Below, piece by piece: positions 52,745 to 63,835 of a DNA stretch of 64,000 bases (the first letter of the stretch is position 1; the number at the start of each line of letters is the position of its first letter). Position numbers and translations under genes: made by a program. The notes under the pieces were generated by a model. It was not told where the DNA came from and made no database searches. It worked only from the letters and a program-made list of their open reading frames with translations. Source of the stretch: an uncultured Gammaproteobacteria bacterium (lineage in GTDB: Bacteria; Pseudomonadota; Gammaproteobacteria; Pseudomonadales; UBA5518); the NCBI GenBank assembly GCA_903928015.1, contig CAIYPF010000034.1, positions 1 through 64,000 of the forward strand, in the 5' to 3' direction.

Positions 52745-53355
52745 GCACCGCCCCCGGATTCCCGCAGCCAGCCCTCTATGCCGAAGTCGCGCAGCAGCGC
52801 CGCGGTCTCGAAGAGCGGCAATCCCACCACTCCCGTGTAGCTGCCCTCGATGCGTTGGACGAAGGCGGCAGCAAGACCCTGGATGGCATAGGCACCGGCC
52901 TTGTCGCACGGCTCGCCGCTGGCCCAGTAGGCATCGATCTCGGCGGCCTCCAGTTCGCGCAGGCTGACCAGGGTGCGCGAGAGGACAACGCGTTCGCGCA
53001 GGCCGTCGGTTACCGCCACCGCGCAGAGCACCTGATGCGTACGCCCCGAAAGTTGCCGCAGCATTGCGATGCCGTCTTCCCGGGAAGAAGGCTTGCCCAG
53101 CACGCGATCGCCGAGCAGTACCTCGGTGTCCGCACCCAGCACGGGGCGTATGTCGCCAGCCTCGCGCGCAGCGAGCCCCGCTAGCGCTTTTTCCCGCGCA
53201 ACCCGGAGCACGTATTCCTCACCCGACTCCCCTGCGCCCTGGACTTCCTCGATTCCCGCCTGCAGCAGCGCAAAGCGGTAGCCAAGTTGCGCAAGCAGCT
53301 CGCGCCGGCGCGGCGAGGCCGAGGCAAGGTGGAAATCGGACTCAGGCGCTGCCAT
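52741..53355 (-). CDS. Maf family nucleoside triphosphate pyrophosphatase
   Basis: 204 residues from the ATG at 53355. The Maf signature is at the N-terminus (LASASPRRRELLAQLG), with VLGADTEVLLGDRVLGKPSS and GSYTGVVGLPL further on. Subfamily by context (mreD-maf-rng) is the YhdE-type dTTP/UTP pyrophosphatase, which removes modified or excess pyrimidine nucleotides. The conserved GADTVV reads GADTEV. It overlaps mreD by 14 bases and rng by four. Confidence 0.93.
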   Translation of the reverse strand: MAAPESDFHLASASPRRRELLAQLGYRFALLQAGIEEVQGAGESGEEYVLRVAREKALAGLAAREAGDIRPVLGADTEVLLGDRVLGKPSSREDGIAMLRQLSGRTHQVLCAVAVTDGLRERVVLSRTLVSLRELEAAEIDAYWASGEPCDKAGAYAIQGLAAAFVQRIEGSYTGVVGLPLFETAALLRDFGIEGWLRESGGGA

Positions 53356-53839
53356 GCCAGTTCTCCATGCGCCCTCGGGCACCAACCCACATGCCGATGA
53401 GCGGCCAGCAGAATGCTGCCGTCAGGCTGCCCATGAAGAGCCCTGCGCCCATCTGGGCGTGACCGGTAAAACCCTGCGCCCAGCGCAGCAGCAACTGCGC
53501 GAGAGCGCTCAGCGCAAAGACCGTGAGCATCTGCTGTGGCAGGGAATGGTGGAGGATCCGTGCCCGCAGCACCACCACCACATAAGCGACCACCGAGAGC
53601 GCAAGCGCGCGCGGCCCGAGCAGTCCGCCGCACAGTGCATCAGCGGCAAGCCCGGCAATCCACGCGAGCCCGAAGCCGGCGCTGCCGGAGTCACGCAGCA
53701 CCCAATAGAACACCAGCAAGCTCAGCCAGTCCGGACGGGCCGGAGCCACCCACGCGGGCAGCGGCATGACGACGAGAAGCAGCGCCAGGACTACGGAGCC
53801 CCAGAGGGTGAAAGGCGAAACACCGGAGCGCGGCCTCAT
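53342..53839 (-). CDS. mreD: rod shape-determining protein MreD
   Basis: 165 residues with about five hydrophobic helices. The pattern PDWLSLLVFYWVL, FGLAWIAGLAADALCGGLLGPRAL matches MreD. It is an integral inner-membrane protein that works with MreC and the RodA-PBP2 elongasome. The start overlaps mreC by four bases, and the end overlaps maf. Confidence 0.93.
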   Translation of the reverse strand: MRPRSGVSPFTLWGSVVLALLLVVMPLPAWVAPARPDWLSLLVFYWVLRDSGSAGFGLAWIAGLAADALCGGLLGPRALALSVVAYVVVVLRARILHHSLPQQMLTVFALSALAQLLLRWAQGFTGHAQMGAGLFMGSLTAAFCWPLIGMWVGARGRMENWHGSA

Positions 53840-54738
53840 GGTGCAGGCTCGCTCGCTGGCGCTGCGACCGGGTCTGCGGCAGCACCCGCCGGCGCGAGCA
53901 CCCTGGGGTCGGGGCCTGGCGCCGGATCGGTGAGCACCAGCACGTGGCGGCTGCGGTCGAGCTGCGCGCTGGGCCGAGCGACCACCACCGAGAATGGTTC
54001 GCCGGGATCGTTTGTGACGGACTCGACCACACCCACCGGATAGCCTCCCGGAAAGCGCTGGCCCAGCCCCGAGCTGACCAGCAGATCACCGGGGCGCACG
54101 TCCATGGTGGGCGCGACGTAATCGACGTCGAGGCTATCGATGCGCCCGTTGCCCTCGACCACCACCCGCACGCCGTTGCGCAGCACTTGCGCCGGAACCG
54201 CGTGCGTGGAATCACTGACCAGCAGCACCCTGCTGCTGACGATACCGGACTCGATCACCTGCCCGAAAAGCCCCGAAGCGTCGATCACGGCCTGACCGGG
54301 CAACACGCCGCTCGAGCGGCCCTTGTCGATCACCGCGACCTGCAGGCCCGGATCGGGCGAGATGCCGATGATCTCGGAAACCAGCACGTTTTCTTCGAGC
54401 AGCGCGGTGGAGTTCAGGAGTTCGCGCAGGCGGAGGTTCTCGGCGGAGAGGGCAGCGAGCCGCTGGGCCCGGGCACGCAGCACCAGGGCCTCGGCACGCA
54501 GCGCGCGGTTCTCTGCCGCCAGATCCTCGCGCGAGGCGAAGGTCTCGCCCAGCCAGCCCGCCATACGGCCCGGAAGCGAGCTCACCCAGTAGAACGGGAC
54601 AGAGATGTCGGAGAGCAGGGCCCTGCCCGGGCCGAGCAGCCCCAGCCGCGAATCTGCCAGCATGATCAGCGCTGCGGCGAGGACCAGACCGACCAGGCCC
54701 AGGCTGGCCGAGGCTTCGCTGCGGAAAATCGGCTTGAT
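53836..54738 (-). CDS. mreC: rod shape-determining protein MreC with non-canonical start
   Basis: 300 residues if translation starts at the ATC of 54738. Homology requires an N-terminus like IKPIFRSEASASLGLVGLVLAA, which supplies the membrane anchor; E. coli MreC begins MKPIFSRGP. No ATG, GTG or TTG occurs in this frame before that anchor; the first ATG, at 54663, would delete it. GGGGAGGG is well placed seven bases before the ATC. A coiled coil (ENRALRAEALVLRARAQRLAALSAENLRLREL) and the beta-rich periplasmic domain follow. The C-terminus is Ala/Pro-rich. It lies 37 bases after mreB. Confidence 0.85.
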   Translation of the reverse strand: MKPIFRSEASASLGLVGLVLAAALIMLADSRLGLLGPGRALLSDISVPFYWVSSLPGRMAGWLGETFASREDLAAENRALRAEALVLRARAQRLAALSAENLRLRELLNSTALLEENVLVSEIIGISPDPGLQVAVIDKGRSSGVLPGQAVIDASGLFGQVIESGIVSSRVLLVSDSTHAVPAQVLRNGVRVVVEGNGRIDSLDVDYVAPTMDVRPGDLLVSSGLGQRFPGGYPVGVVESVTNDPGEPFSVVVARPSAQLDRSRHVLVLTDPAPGPDPRVLAPAGAAADPVAAPASEPAP

Positions 54739-54775
54739 GACGCGCCCTCCCCTGTGCGGCCCCCGGGCCTTGCGC

Positions 54776-55896
<1,121 letters not shown>

Positions 55897-55966
55897 GAAG
55901 CGGTTGTGCTAGTTTACGCTCTCCTGCGCCCGCCAAGGCGCGTTTTTCAGCATCAGCACACAACTC

Positions 55967-56254
55967 ATGACGATCAGCGAACAGGAACTCGCGCGAGTCG
56001 CGGAACTCGCCCGCATCCGCCTCGACCCGGACACCGTGACCGATGTCACGCGCCGCATCGGCAACATCCTCGGGATGATTGACCGGATGCAGGCCGTCGA
56101 CACCAGCGCCGTGAGCCCGATGGCCCACCCCCTCGACACCGTCCAGCGCCTGCGGCCGGACGAGGTCACCGAGACCGACAGGCGGGAAGACTTCCTGGCC
56201 ATCGCCCCGGTATCCGAGGCAGGCCTGTACCTCGTCCCCCGCGTCATCGAGTAG
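55967..56254 (+). CDS. gatC: aspartyl/glutamyl-tRNA amidotransferase subunit C
   Basis: 95 residues. It opens [20 protein letters not shown] and ends in [10 protein letters not shown], the usual short helical linker subunit. It stabilises the GatA-GatB interface in the enzyme that converts Asp-tRNA(Asn) or Glu-tRNA(Gln) to the amide form. It is divergent from mreB across a 153-base gap and is followed by gatA after 34 bases. Confidence 0.96.
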   Translation: MTISEQELARVAELARIRLDPDTVTDVTRRIGNILGMIDRMQAVDTSAVSPMAHPLDTVQRLRPDEVTETDRREDFLAIAPVSEAGLYLVPRVIE

Positions 56255-56288
56255 GGCCCCGCGCCCGGTACCCCAGGAAACGCCCCGC

Positions 56289-57743
56289 ATGCATGACATC
56301 GCTCTCGAGGCCATCGCCGGCGCGCTGGAGCGGCGCGAGTTCTCCTCCGTCGAGATCACCTCGCACCTGCTCGAGCGCATCGAACGCGCCAACGGCACGC
56401 TGAACGCCTTCATCACCATCGATCGCGAGGGCGCGTTGCGCTCTGCCGCGGCCGCCGACGCGGCCCGGGCGGGAGGCGCCACCGGCCCGCTCCTCGGCGT
56501 ACCCATCGCCCACAAGGACCTCTTCTGCACTGCAGGGCTGCGCACCACCTGCGGCTCGCGCATGCTGGGCGAATTCGTGCCGCCCTACAGCGCCACCGTG
56601 GTCGAGCGCATGGCTGCGGCGGGCTGTGTGACGCTCGGCAAGACCAACATGGACGAGTTCGCCATGGGCTCGTCCAACGAGACCAGCTGGTTCGGACCCG
56701 TGCGCAATCCCTGGGATACCGCCCGGGTTCCGGGTGGATCATCGGGGGGTTCTGCTGCAGCGGTGGCCGCACGCCTCGCGCCCGGCGCTACCGCCACCGA
56801 CACCGGCGGCTCCATCCGCCAGCCCGCCTCGCTCTGCGGACTCACCGGGCTCAAAGCCACCTACGGGCGCGTCTCGCGCCACGGCATGATCGCTTTCGCC
56901 TCCAGTCTGGACCAGGCCGGACCCATCGCCCGCTCGGCGGCCGATTGTGCGCTGATGCTCCAGGCCATCGCGGGCTTCGACCCGCGCGACTCGACGTCCA
57001 TCGAGGCGCCAGTGCCGGACTACGTATCCCAGCTCGATCGCCCTCTCGCGGGCCTGCGGATCGGGGTGCCGAAGGAATACTTCGATCCGGGCCTGCACCC
57101 CGGCACCGAGGCCGCAGTGCGTCAGGGCCTCGCCGAACTGGAAGCGCAGGGCGCAAAACTGGTCGACGTCAGCCTGCCGCATTCGCCCCTTTCGGTACCC
57201 GCCTACTACGTGATCGCGCCCGCGGAATGTTCGGCGAACCTCTCGCGTTACGACGGCGTGCGATACGGCTATCGCTGCAAAGACCCGGTGGATCTGCGCG
57301 ATCTCTACGAGCGCAGCCGATCGGAGGGCTTCGGCGAGGAGGTCAAGCGCCGCATCATCGTCGGCACCTACGCGCTCTCCGCCGGCTACTACGACGCGTA
57401 CTACCGCAAGGCCCAGCAGATCCGCCGCCTGATCGCCGAAGACTTCCGCCAGGCCTTCGAGGTGGCGGACGTGATCGCCGGCCCTTCGGCACCGGCCACC
57501 GCTTTCCGCTTCGGCGAGAAGAGCAGCGACCCGATCACGATGTACCTCGAGGACATCTACACCATCGCCGCGAACCTTGCCGGCCTGCCGGCCATGTCGA
57601 TGCCGGGCGGTCTGGTCGATGGCCTGCCCGTGGGCATACAGCTGATCGGCAACCATCTGCAGGAGGGGCTGCTGCTGAACGTCGCGCACCGCTTCCAGCA
57701 GGCCACCGACTGGCACCGGCGCTCGCCGGGCTTCACGGCCTGA
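56289..57743 (+). CDS. gatA: aspartyl/glutamyl-tRNA amidotransferase subunit A
   Basis: 484 residues, an amidase-signature enzyme. The Ser-cisSer-Lys triad is complete: Lys76 (IAHKDLF), Ser151 (PGGSSGGS) and Ser175 ([11 protein letters not shown]). It releases ammonia from glutamine for transfer to the tRNA-bound amino acid. Presence of GatCAB suggests that asparaginyl- or glutaminyl-tRNA is made by the indirect route. Confidence 0.97.
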   Translation: MHDIALEAIAGALERREFSSVEITSHLLERIERANGTLNAFITIDREGALRSAAAADAARAGGATGPLLGVPIAHKDLFCTAGLRTTCGSRMLGEFVPPYSATVVERMAAAGCVTLGKTNMDEFAMGSSNETSWFGPVRNPWDTARVPGGSSGGSAAAVAARLAPGATATDTGGSIRQPASLCGLTGLKATYGRVSRHGMIAFASSLDQAGPIARSAADCALMLQAIAGFDPRDSTSIEAPVPDYVSQLDRPLAGLRIGVPKEYFDPGLHPGTEAAVRQGLAELEAQGAKLVDVSLPHSPLSVPAYYVIAPAECSANLSRYDGVRYGYRCKDPVDLRDLYERSRSEGFGEEVKRRIIVGTYALSAGYYDAYYRKAQQIRRLIAEDFRQAFEVADVIAGPSAPATAFRFGEKSSDPITMYLEDIYTIAANLAGLPAMSMPGGLVDGLPVGIQLIGNHLQEGLLLNVAHRFQQATDWHRRSPGFTA

Positions 57744-57760
57744 ACCCGGAGACGACACAG

Positions 57761-59215
57761 ATGCTTTCAGACTGGGAAACCGTGATCGGGCTCGAGGTGC
57801 ACGTGCAGCTCGCCACCCGCAGCAAGATCTTCTCGGGTGCCGCGACCCGCTTTGGCGCGGAGCCCAACACCCAGGCCTGCGCCGTCGACCTCGCGATGCC
57901 CGGCACGCTGCCGGTACTGAACCGCGAAGCCGTGCGCATGGCCGTGAAGTTCGGCCTCGCCATAGGCGCCGAGATCGCGTCAGTCTCGGTCTTCGACCGC
58001 AAGAACTACTTCTATCCGGATCTGCCCAAGGGCTACCAGATCAGCCAGCTCGACCACCCTGTCGTCGGCTGCGGTTCGGTGACAGTGGAGCTGCCTGACG
58101 GCAGCTCGAAGTGCATCGGAGTTACCCGCGCGCACCTCGAAGAAGACGCGGGCAAGTCGCTGCACGAGGACTTCCACGGCCTGACCGGCATCGATCTGAA
58201 CCGTGCCGGTACGCCGCTGCTCGAGATCGTCTCCGAGCCCGAGATACGCAGCGCCCAGGAGGCCGTGGCGTATCTGCGCCAGATCCACTCGATCATCCGT
58301 TACCTGGGGATTTCCGACGGCAACATGGCCGAGGGCTCGATGCGCTGCGACGTCAACCTCTCGTTGCGCCGTCATGGCCAGAGCGAGTTCGGCACCCGCT
58401 GCGAGATCAAGAACGTCAACTCCTTCCGCTTCGTCGAGAAGGCCATCGAGTGCGAGCGCGAGCGCCAGGCAGACATCCTGGAAGGCGGCGGCAAGATCAA
58501 ACAGGAGACGCGCCTCTACGACGCCGAGCGCAACGAGACCCGCTCCATGCGCAGCAAAGAAGTGGCGCACGACTACCGGTACTTCCCGGAGCCCGACCTG
58601 CTGCCGGTGCATGTGAGTGAGGAATTCATCGCCTCCGTCCGCGCCGAACTGCCCGAACTCCCTGCGCAGAAAGTGCAGCGCTTCCGCACGCAGTTCGGGC
58701 TGGGCGCCTACGATGCCGCGCAACTTGCTGCGAGCCGTGAACTGGCAGACTACTTCGAGGAGACCGCCGGCGCGACGGGCGACGCCAAGACAGCCGCCAA
58801 CTGGGTGCTCTCGGAACTGCTGGCGCGGCTGAACCGCGACGGTTTCGACGTGTCAGCCTCGCCGGTGCCTGCCGCATCGCTGGGCGCGCTGATCGCGCGC
58901 ATCCACGACAACACGATCTCGGGCAAGATCGCCAAGACCGTCTTCGAGGCCATGTGGGCCGGCGAAGGCGAGCCCGACGCCATCATCGACGCCCGCGGCC
59001 TGCGCCAGGTAGCCGATTCCGGCGCCATCGCGCAGTTGGTGGATGCGGCGCTGGCGGCGAACGCCGGGCAGGTAGAGCAGTACCGCGCCACGCCAGCCGA
59101 CAAGCGCCAGCGCATGTTCGGCTTCTTCGTGGGCCAGGTCATGAAGGCAAGCCAGGGCAAAGCCAATCCGCAGCAGGTGAACGACCTGCTGCGCGAGCGT
59201 CTCGACGGGGAGTAA
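57761..59215 (+). CDS. gatB: aspartyl/glutamyl-tRNA amidotransferase subunit B
   Basis: 484 residues from the ATG at 57761 with GGAG nine bases upstream. The kinase/transamidase core holds [28 protein letters not shown] and [11 protein letters not shown]; the C-terminal YqeY-like tail domain starts near residue 330. It phosphorylates the side-chain carboxylate of mischarged tRNA and then amidates it. It ends five bases before the next small gene. Confidence 0.97.
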   Translation: MLSDWETVIGLEVHVQLATRSKIFSGAATRFGAEPNTQACAVDLAMPGTLPVLNREAVRMAVKFGLAIGAEIASVSVFDRKNYFYPDLPKGYQISQLDHPVVGCGSVTVELPDGSSKCIGVTRAHLEEDAGKSLHEDFHGLTGIDLNRAGTPLLEIVSEPEIRSAQEAVAYLRQIHSIIRYLGISDGNMAEGSMRCDVNLSLRRHGQSEFGTRCEIKNVNSFRFVEKAIECERERQADILEGGGKIKQETRLYDAERNETRSMRSKEVAHDYRYFPEPDLLPVHVSEEFIASVRAELPELPAQKVQRFRTQFGLGAYDAAQLAASRELADYFEETAGATGDAKTAANWVLSELLARLNRDGFDVSASPVPAASLGALIARIHDNTISGKIAKTVFEAMWAGEGEPDAIIDARGLRQVADSGAIAQLVDAALAANAGQVEQYRATPADKRQRMFGFFVGQVMKASQGKANPQQVNDLLRERLDGE

Positions 59216-59219
59216 AACG

Positions 59220-59513
59220 ATGTTGCCTGCACGCAAAGACAAGAAGAAAGTCGTCGACGAGGTCTGGACCCCGGAACGGGTCCGCAGCTTCCTGGACCTT
59301 GAGCCGCCGGCAGGCATCGACGCCGACTTCCACCGCTTGCGTCGCGCCTACCAGAGCATGCGGGTGGAGGATTTCGAGGACTTCGTCGAAATGTTCTCGG
59401 CGGCGGGTGGAAAGTTCGACACGCGCGGCCCCGAGGGGAAGACGCTGGTCGAGGAGCTTCGCACCCACGCCCATGGCGCGTCTTTCGCGTCAGTGATCGA
59501 AAGCCTGGGCTGA
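59220..59513 (+). CDS. small conserved protein, resembles PA4642 family
   Basis: 97 residues, with GGGGAG seven bases before the ATG and four bases between genes, so it is probably cotranslated with gatB. It is mostly helical and soluble. The segments WTPERVRSFLDLEPPAGIDADFHRLRRAYQSM and DFEDFVEMFSAAGGKFDTRGPEGKTLVE resemble small gammaproteobacterial proteins I recall as the PA4642 family; that is not certain. The pattern AGxxxxxRGxxGxT looks like an ankyrin-type turn. No function is known to me. Confidence 0.75.
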   Translation: MLPARKDKKKVVDEVWTPERVRSFLDLEPPAGIDADFHRLRRAYQSMRVEDFEDFVEMFSAAGGKFDTRGPEGKTLVEELRTHAHGASFASVIESLG

Positions 59514-59565
59514 ACGCGCCCGTTACCTGAGGCCAGCGCCGATCAGCGCGCCGGCACGCAAGCGC

Positions 59566-60774
59566 TCAACGGCGGTGTTCGAGCATCTCCGGTCCGGGCT
59601 GGATGCAGGGCAGTTTCTGGCCGAGCAGTTGCTCGATGGGGCCCAGAAGAAAGGCATCGTCCTCACACGCGAAGCTGATGGACGTGCCAGAGGCCCCTGC
59701 GCGGCCGGTTCGGCCGATGCGGTGGACGTAGTCGTCAGGGTCTTCCGGCAGGGTGAAGTTGATGACGTGCGTCACGCCGTCGACGTGGATGCCACGCCCG
59801 GCCACGTCGGTGGCAACAAGCACGCGGTAGGCGCCACTGCGGAAGGCCTCCAGAGTCTTCAGCCGCTTCTGCTGCGGCACCTCGCCCGAGAGGATTCCGC
59901 AACTCACGCCCGCACGCTCAAGACGCTCGTGCAGACGCCGGACCTGATCGCGACGGTTGGCGAATACCATCACGCTCACCGCCTCGGGGCTGCGCAGCAC
60001 GTTCAGCAGCAGGTCGAGTTTCTTGCGCGACTCGACGATATAGACGATCTGGTCAACGTCCTTCGCGGCCACGCTCTGCGGCTCGATCTCGACGCGCACG
60101 GGCTCGTGGGTCCACTGGTCGGAGAGCCGAACCACCTCCTCCGTGAAGGTGGCGCTGAAAAACATGGTCTGGCGGTGCGTTCTCGCGGGGGTCGCGCGGA
60201 TGATGCGGCGTACCTGCGGGATGAAGCCCATGTCGAGCATGCGGTCGGCTTCGTCGATAACCAGCATTTCGATGCGGTCGAGGTGGATCTCGCGCTGGCT
60301 GTGGAAGTCCATGAGCCGGCCCGGCGTCGCGACCAGAATGTCGACGAAGCGGCGCGCAAGATCCTGCCGCTGGCGGTCGTAGTCCATGCCACCGATCAGC
60401 GTCACCACGTGGAAGCCGGTGTACTTGGCGAGGTCCTCGGCATCCTTGGCGATCTGCAGCACCAGTTCGCGCGTCGGCGCGATCACCAGCGCCCGCGGCT
60501 CGCCAGCATAGCGCGGCTCCTCGGGGGGATTGTTCAGCAGGTCGGTGAGGATGGTGAGCAGGAACGCGGCCGTTTTGCCCGTGCCGGTCTGTGCCTTGCC
60601 GATGCAGTCGTTGCCCGCCAGGGTGTAGGGCAGGACCTCCTGCTGGATGGGCGTGCAATGCGTGAAGCCAAGATCGTCGATCGCGCGGAGCAGAGGCTCG
60701 GGAAGGCCAAGCTGGCGAAAGCCCATGCGGGGGGGCTCGGTGGCCGGGCCGGTATCGGAAGGAATATCCTGCAT
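59566..60774 (-). CDS. rhlB: DEAD-box ATP-dependent RNA helicase RhlB
   Basis: 402 residues from the ATG at 60774 (a TTG one codon earlier is less likely). The Q motif [18 protein letters not shown] is followed by AQTGTGKT (61-68), [13 protein letters not shown] (174-177), SAT and [19 protein letters not shown] and the short C-terminus after [14 protein letters not shown] fit RhlB, the helicase that associates with RNase E. Rhl-type alternatives (RhlE) usually have long basic tails, absent here. The upstream gap contains a small dyad at 60797-60814. Confidence 0.88.
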   Translation of the reverse strand: MQDIPSDTGPATEPPRMGFRQLGLPEPLLRAIDDLGFTHCTPIQQEVLPYTLAGNDCIGKAQTGTGKTAAFLLTILTDLLNNPPEEPRYAGEPRALVIAPTRELVLQIAKDAEDLAKYTGFHVVTLIGGMDYDRQRQDLARRFVDILVATPGRLMDFHSQREIHLDRIEMLVIDEADRMLDMGFIPQVRRIIRATPARTHRQTMFFSATFTEEVVRLSDQWTHEPVRVEIEPQSVAAKDVDQIVYIVESRKKLDLLLNVLRSPEAVSVMVFANRRDQVRRLHERLERAGVSCGILSGEVPQQKRLKTLEAFRSGAYRVLVATDVAGRGIHVDGVTHVINFTLPEDPDDYVHRIGRTGRAGASGTSISFACEDDAFLLGPIEQLLGQKLPCIQPGPEMLEHRR

Positions 60775-60949
60775 CAATGCGTGCGTCCGTCGCGTTATAA
60801 GCGCCGCAGCTTATCCGCTGTGGGTACTCACGGCAAATAAAGGCAGCAAGCACTGCCCGGCACATGTGGCCAAGGCCCCACTCGTCCCCCTAGAATTCCC
60901 CGGAGTCAGCGGGCCCAGACCCACAACGGTCCCCGCCCACAGGGAAGCC

Positions 60950-63832
60950 ATGGCAGCCCCCACCCCACGACCGCGCAGCCGAGTGCTGCTGCTTTGCGAA
61001 GACCCGGTGCTGGTACAGCTCCTGCGCGGGCTGCTGCGTGCCCTGCCCGAGCCCTGGCCAGAGGCCGTCGTTCCCGAGCGCATCCCCGACGATATCCCGC
61101 TGGCCGCCGCCGGCTGCTCGCTGTGCTTGCTGGAGCCGGGCGCAGGTGGTGTCACGGTACCGAGGCTGCTGTCGCGGTTGCGGGCGGCAGCGCCGGGTTT
61201 GCGCGTGGCCGGCGTGTTGGGCGAATCGAGCCGGCACGGTGACCGTGCCGAGGTCATGCAATGGCTGCGCGACGGCATGAGCGATCTGCTCGTCGCACGG
61301 GAGCTCTCGGCAAACACTCTCGCCACCCTGCTTGGCCACGCCGCTCCGGCTCTTGTAGCGGCACTGCCGCAGGCCACCGCGATCAACCCGCTCGCAGCAC
61401 CCGCCGCCGCGCAAGGCTCCTGGCGCATCGCGCTAGTGGAGCAGCGCGCGAGCTTCGACGCCGACACGCTGGAGCGCCTCGGCTTCGGGCCCGGCGACAT
61501 CGGCAACACCATCGGCGACTGGAAATCCCTGCTGCACCACTCGGACCTCGATGTGCTGGTGAGCGCAGTGCAGTCTGCGCTGGACGGCAACACAGCCGCG
61601 GCACTCGAATACCGCCTGCGCCGGCGCACCGGTGGCTGGGTCGAGGTGCGGAGCACGGGCATCACCGTGGAAGCAGACACACACGGAGCACCGGTAGCGG
61701 TGACCGGGCGCTTCACCGACTGCGTCGCCGCGACCGATGCTTGGCAGCCCCAGTCACCTCTGGACACCGCGCCCGCCCGGGCCAGCGCAACGGAGCAGCC
61801 TGCCACGTCACCGGCGGCCAGCCAAAGCCCGGCAACCAGCAAAAGCCCTGCAGCCGAACCGGCTGCCCCTCTCGATACAGCGGCGGCGTCAGTTCCCCTC
61901 GCTGCGGACCACTCGCCGCCCGAGCCCCCACACGAAACAACCGCTCTCGCCAACCACGCACAAACCGCGATGCTGCGCTGCAGCCCGGACGCGGGCGGCG
62001 TGTTCCGTGTGCTGTGGCGCAACGCTTCCGCGGCGGGCGACACCGCCACCGCGGAGGCAACGTCGAGCAGGGCTTCGGACGTACTGCCAGCCTGCGACAA
62101 CTTCCGCCTCGAGGATGCCCTCACCCGGGTTCACGGCACCGGCATACCGGAACAGCACGATGCCTTGCTGCTGGAGCGCGCGGACCCTCCCGCCTGGCGC
62201 CGCTTCCAGCTGTGCCGCCTGCCCGATGGCGATGTGCTGCTCGAGGTGCAGGACATCAGCGAGCTGGTGCGCAGCCAGTCGGCGCGGCGCAGCCAGGACG
62301 AGCTCACCGGCGCGATCGTGCGCTCCTTGCCCGTTACCACACTGCTCGTCGATGAACGCGGCATGATCGAATACTGCATCTCTGCCTCGGGCGGGGTGCT
62401 GGCCGAGGCCACTCCCGGCATCGACGGCCGCCCGCTGGCGGCACTGCTCGGTGTGCGGGCGGGCGATGACTGCCTGCACCAGGTGACGCGGACGCTGAAC
62501 ACCAGCCGTCCTGGTCTGGTCACCCTGGAACTGGACACGCCCGGCGAACACCACTGGATCGAATGCCGCAGCACCCTGCTGCGCGGACGCCCTGGCACAG
62601 CACCGCGCGTGGTCCTTGCCTTGATCGACGTGAGCACGCGCGTGCAGGAAAGCCGTGAGGCACGGGCATCGAGCAGCCAGTTCAGGGCGGCGCTGCGCAG
62701 TCTTCCGGTTCCGCTCTACCTGAAAGACGTCGAGGGTCGCTACGCCGCACTGAACGGTGCCTTCGAACGGCTGCTCGGCGTGGAAGAGGGCATGCTCCTC
62801 GGCAAGACCGATGTCGAAGTGTTCCCCGATGAACTCGCCACCGAACTGCACGACAACGAACGCAGGCTGCAGTCAAGCGAGCAGGGATTTACCGAGTTGC
62901 GCACCGTCGGCGTGGGCGCGGCCCGCGCGCGGCGCTGGTGCTTCGAATTCCCGGTCCGCGCGAGCGACGGCAGCCAGCAGGGCTGGGGCGGCTTGTGGCT
63001 CTCGTCTGGTGACCTCCCGGCCGACTCGGGCGCTCCCGTGGTGGCAACACCCGAGCCCGAGTCCCTTCGCGCGCGCCGCCAGAAGGACCTCGACTCCGCC
63101 ACCGCCTCGGTGATCAATCGCGTCGAGGACGCGCTCACGGATTCCGGCGACTACGCCGACGTGCTGCGGCAACTGGAACAGCTTGTCGAGACCACCATGC
63201 AGGCGCAGGCCCTGATCCACCAGGTGGCGGGCCACGGCGAGGCCGCGAGCGCAAGGCCGCTGGTGGCCCTGGCGCCGCTCGCCCAGGAGATCATGGAGCT
63301 CGAGCGCATCCTCCTGCCCGCCTCCGCGCACTTCCAGAACGAGGTCGAACAGGGCCTGCCGCCGGCGCAGTGCGAGCCGGTGGCCTTCCACCAGATCCTC
63401 CTGCGCGGGATCCGTCACGCGCGCCGCGCACTGGGCGCCGAAGGCACGCTCTGCATCCGCCTGCGCCGCGCGAGCGGCGTGCGCCGCGCCTGCATCGCCT
63501 GCAGGGATGGATTCGAAGGTGCTTTCGTCGAGTTGGTGATAGAGGACTCGGACACGCAACTCGACGACGACGCTCTCGCCTTCCTCACCACGCCAGGCGC
63601 ACAGCGTCCGTCGGGAGGTGGCATCGATGACCTCGCAGAGGTGCTCGCGCTTTCGCACATACAGGGCGGCCACCTGCAGGTGCATCGCCTGGTACCCGGA
63701 GGCATCAGCCTGCATGTGTTCTTCCGGGCCGGTGATGCAACGGGCCTTGAAGGCCCCGGTGCGCGGGGGCGCTCCACCGTGATGCCCTTCCCGCTGGGGC
63801 GCAGCCAGATCCGCGGAACCCCCGCCGACTAG
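60950..63832 (+). CDS. multi-PAS protein with degenerate receiver-like and kinase-like domains
   Basis: 960 residues from the ATG at 60950 (AGGGAAG upstream), soluble. By my reading: receiver-like domain (10-130) with Glu62 at the phosphoacceptor Asp position; PAS-like folds at about 157-262, 340-440, 450-565 and 575-685, the last with LKDVEGRYAALNGAFERLLG; a Pro/Ala/Ser linker (263-340); a helical DHp-like part (705-765) without the HExxTP histidine; and an HATPase-like end (770-925). In that end the N box reads FHQILLRGIRHARRAL with no Asn, the G1 DxGxG becomes IEDSDTQLDDD, and G2 is SGGGIDDLAEVLALSHIQGG. It is probably a signalling scaffold or pseudokinase. The partner is unknown. Confidence 0.8.
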   Translation: MAAPTPRPRSRVLLLCEDPVLVQLLRGLLRALPEPWPEAVVPERIPDDIPLAAAGCSLCLLEPGAGGVTVPRLLSRLRAAAPGLRVAGVLGESSRHGDRAEVMQWLRDGMSDLLVARELSANTLATLLGHAAPALVAALPQATAINPLAAPAAAQGSWRIALVEQRASFDADTLERLGFGPGDIGNTIGDWKSLLHHSDLDVLVSAVQSALDGNTAAALEYRLRRRTGGWVEVRSTGITVEADTHGAPVAVTGRFTDCVAATDAWQPQSPLDTAPARASATEQPATSPAASQSPATSKSPAAEPAAPLDTAAASVPLAADHSPPEPPHETTALANHAQTAMLRCSPDAGGVFRVLWRNASAAGDTATAEATSSRASDVLPACDNFRLEDALTRVHGTGIPEQHDALLLERADPPAWRRFQLCRLPDGDVLLEVQDISELVRSQSARRSQDELTGAIVRSLPVTTLLVDERGMIEYCISASGGVLAEATPGIDGRPLAALLGVRAGDDCLHQVTRTLNTSRPGLVTLELDTPGEHHWIECRSTLLRGRPGTAPRVVLALIDVSTRVQESREARASSSQFRAALRSLPVPLYLKDVEGRYAALNGAFERLLGVEEGMLLGKTDVEVFPDELATELHDNERRLQSSEQGFTELRTVGVGAARARRWCFEFPVRASDGSQQGWGGLWLSSGDLPADSGAPVVATPEPESLRARRQKDLDSATASVINRVEDALTDSGDYADVLRQLEQLVETTMQAQALIHQVAGHGEAASARPLVALAPLAQEIMELERILLPASAHFQNEVEQGLPPAQCEPVAFHQILLRGIRHARRALGAEGTLCIRLRRASGVRRACIACRDGFEGAFVELVIEDSDTQLDDDALAFLTTPGAQRPSGGGIDDLAEVLALSHIQGGHLQVHRLVPGGISLHVFFRAGDATGLEGPGARGRSTVMPFPLGRSQIRGTPAD

Positions 63833-63835
63833 GGC

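Noticed and set aside
60794-60822. Possible rhlB promoter with dyad ATAAGC/GCTTAT at 60797-60814
   Set aside because: The -10 (TATAAC) is passable but the -35 (CACAGC) is poor, so I did not list it; the dyad is noted only in the rhlB entry.
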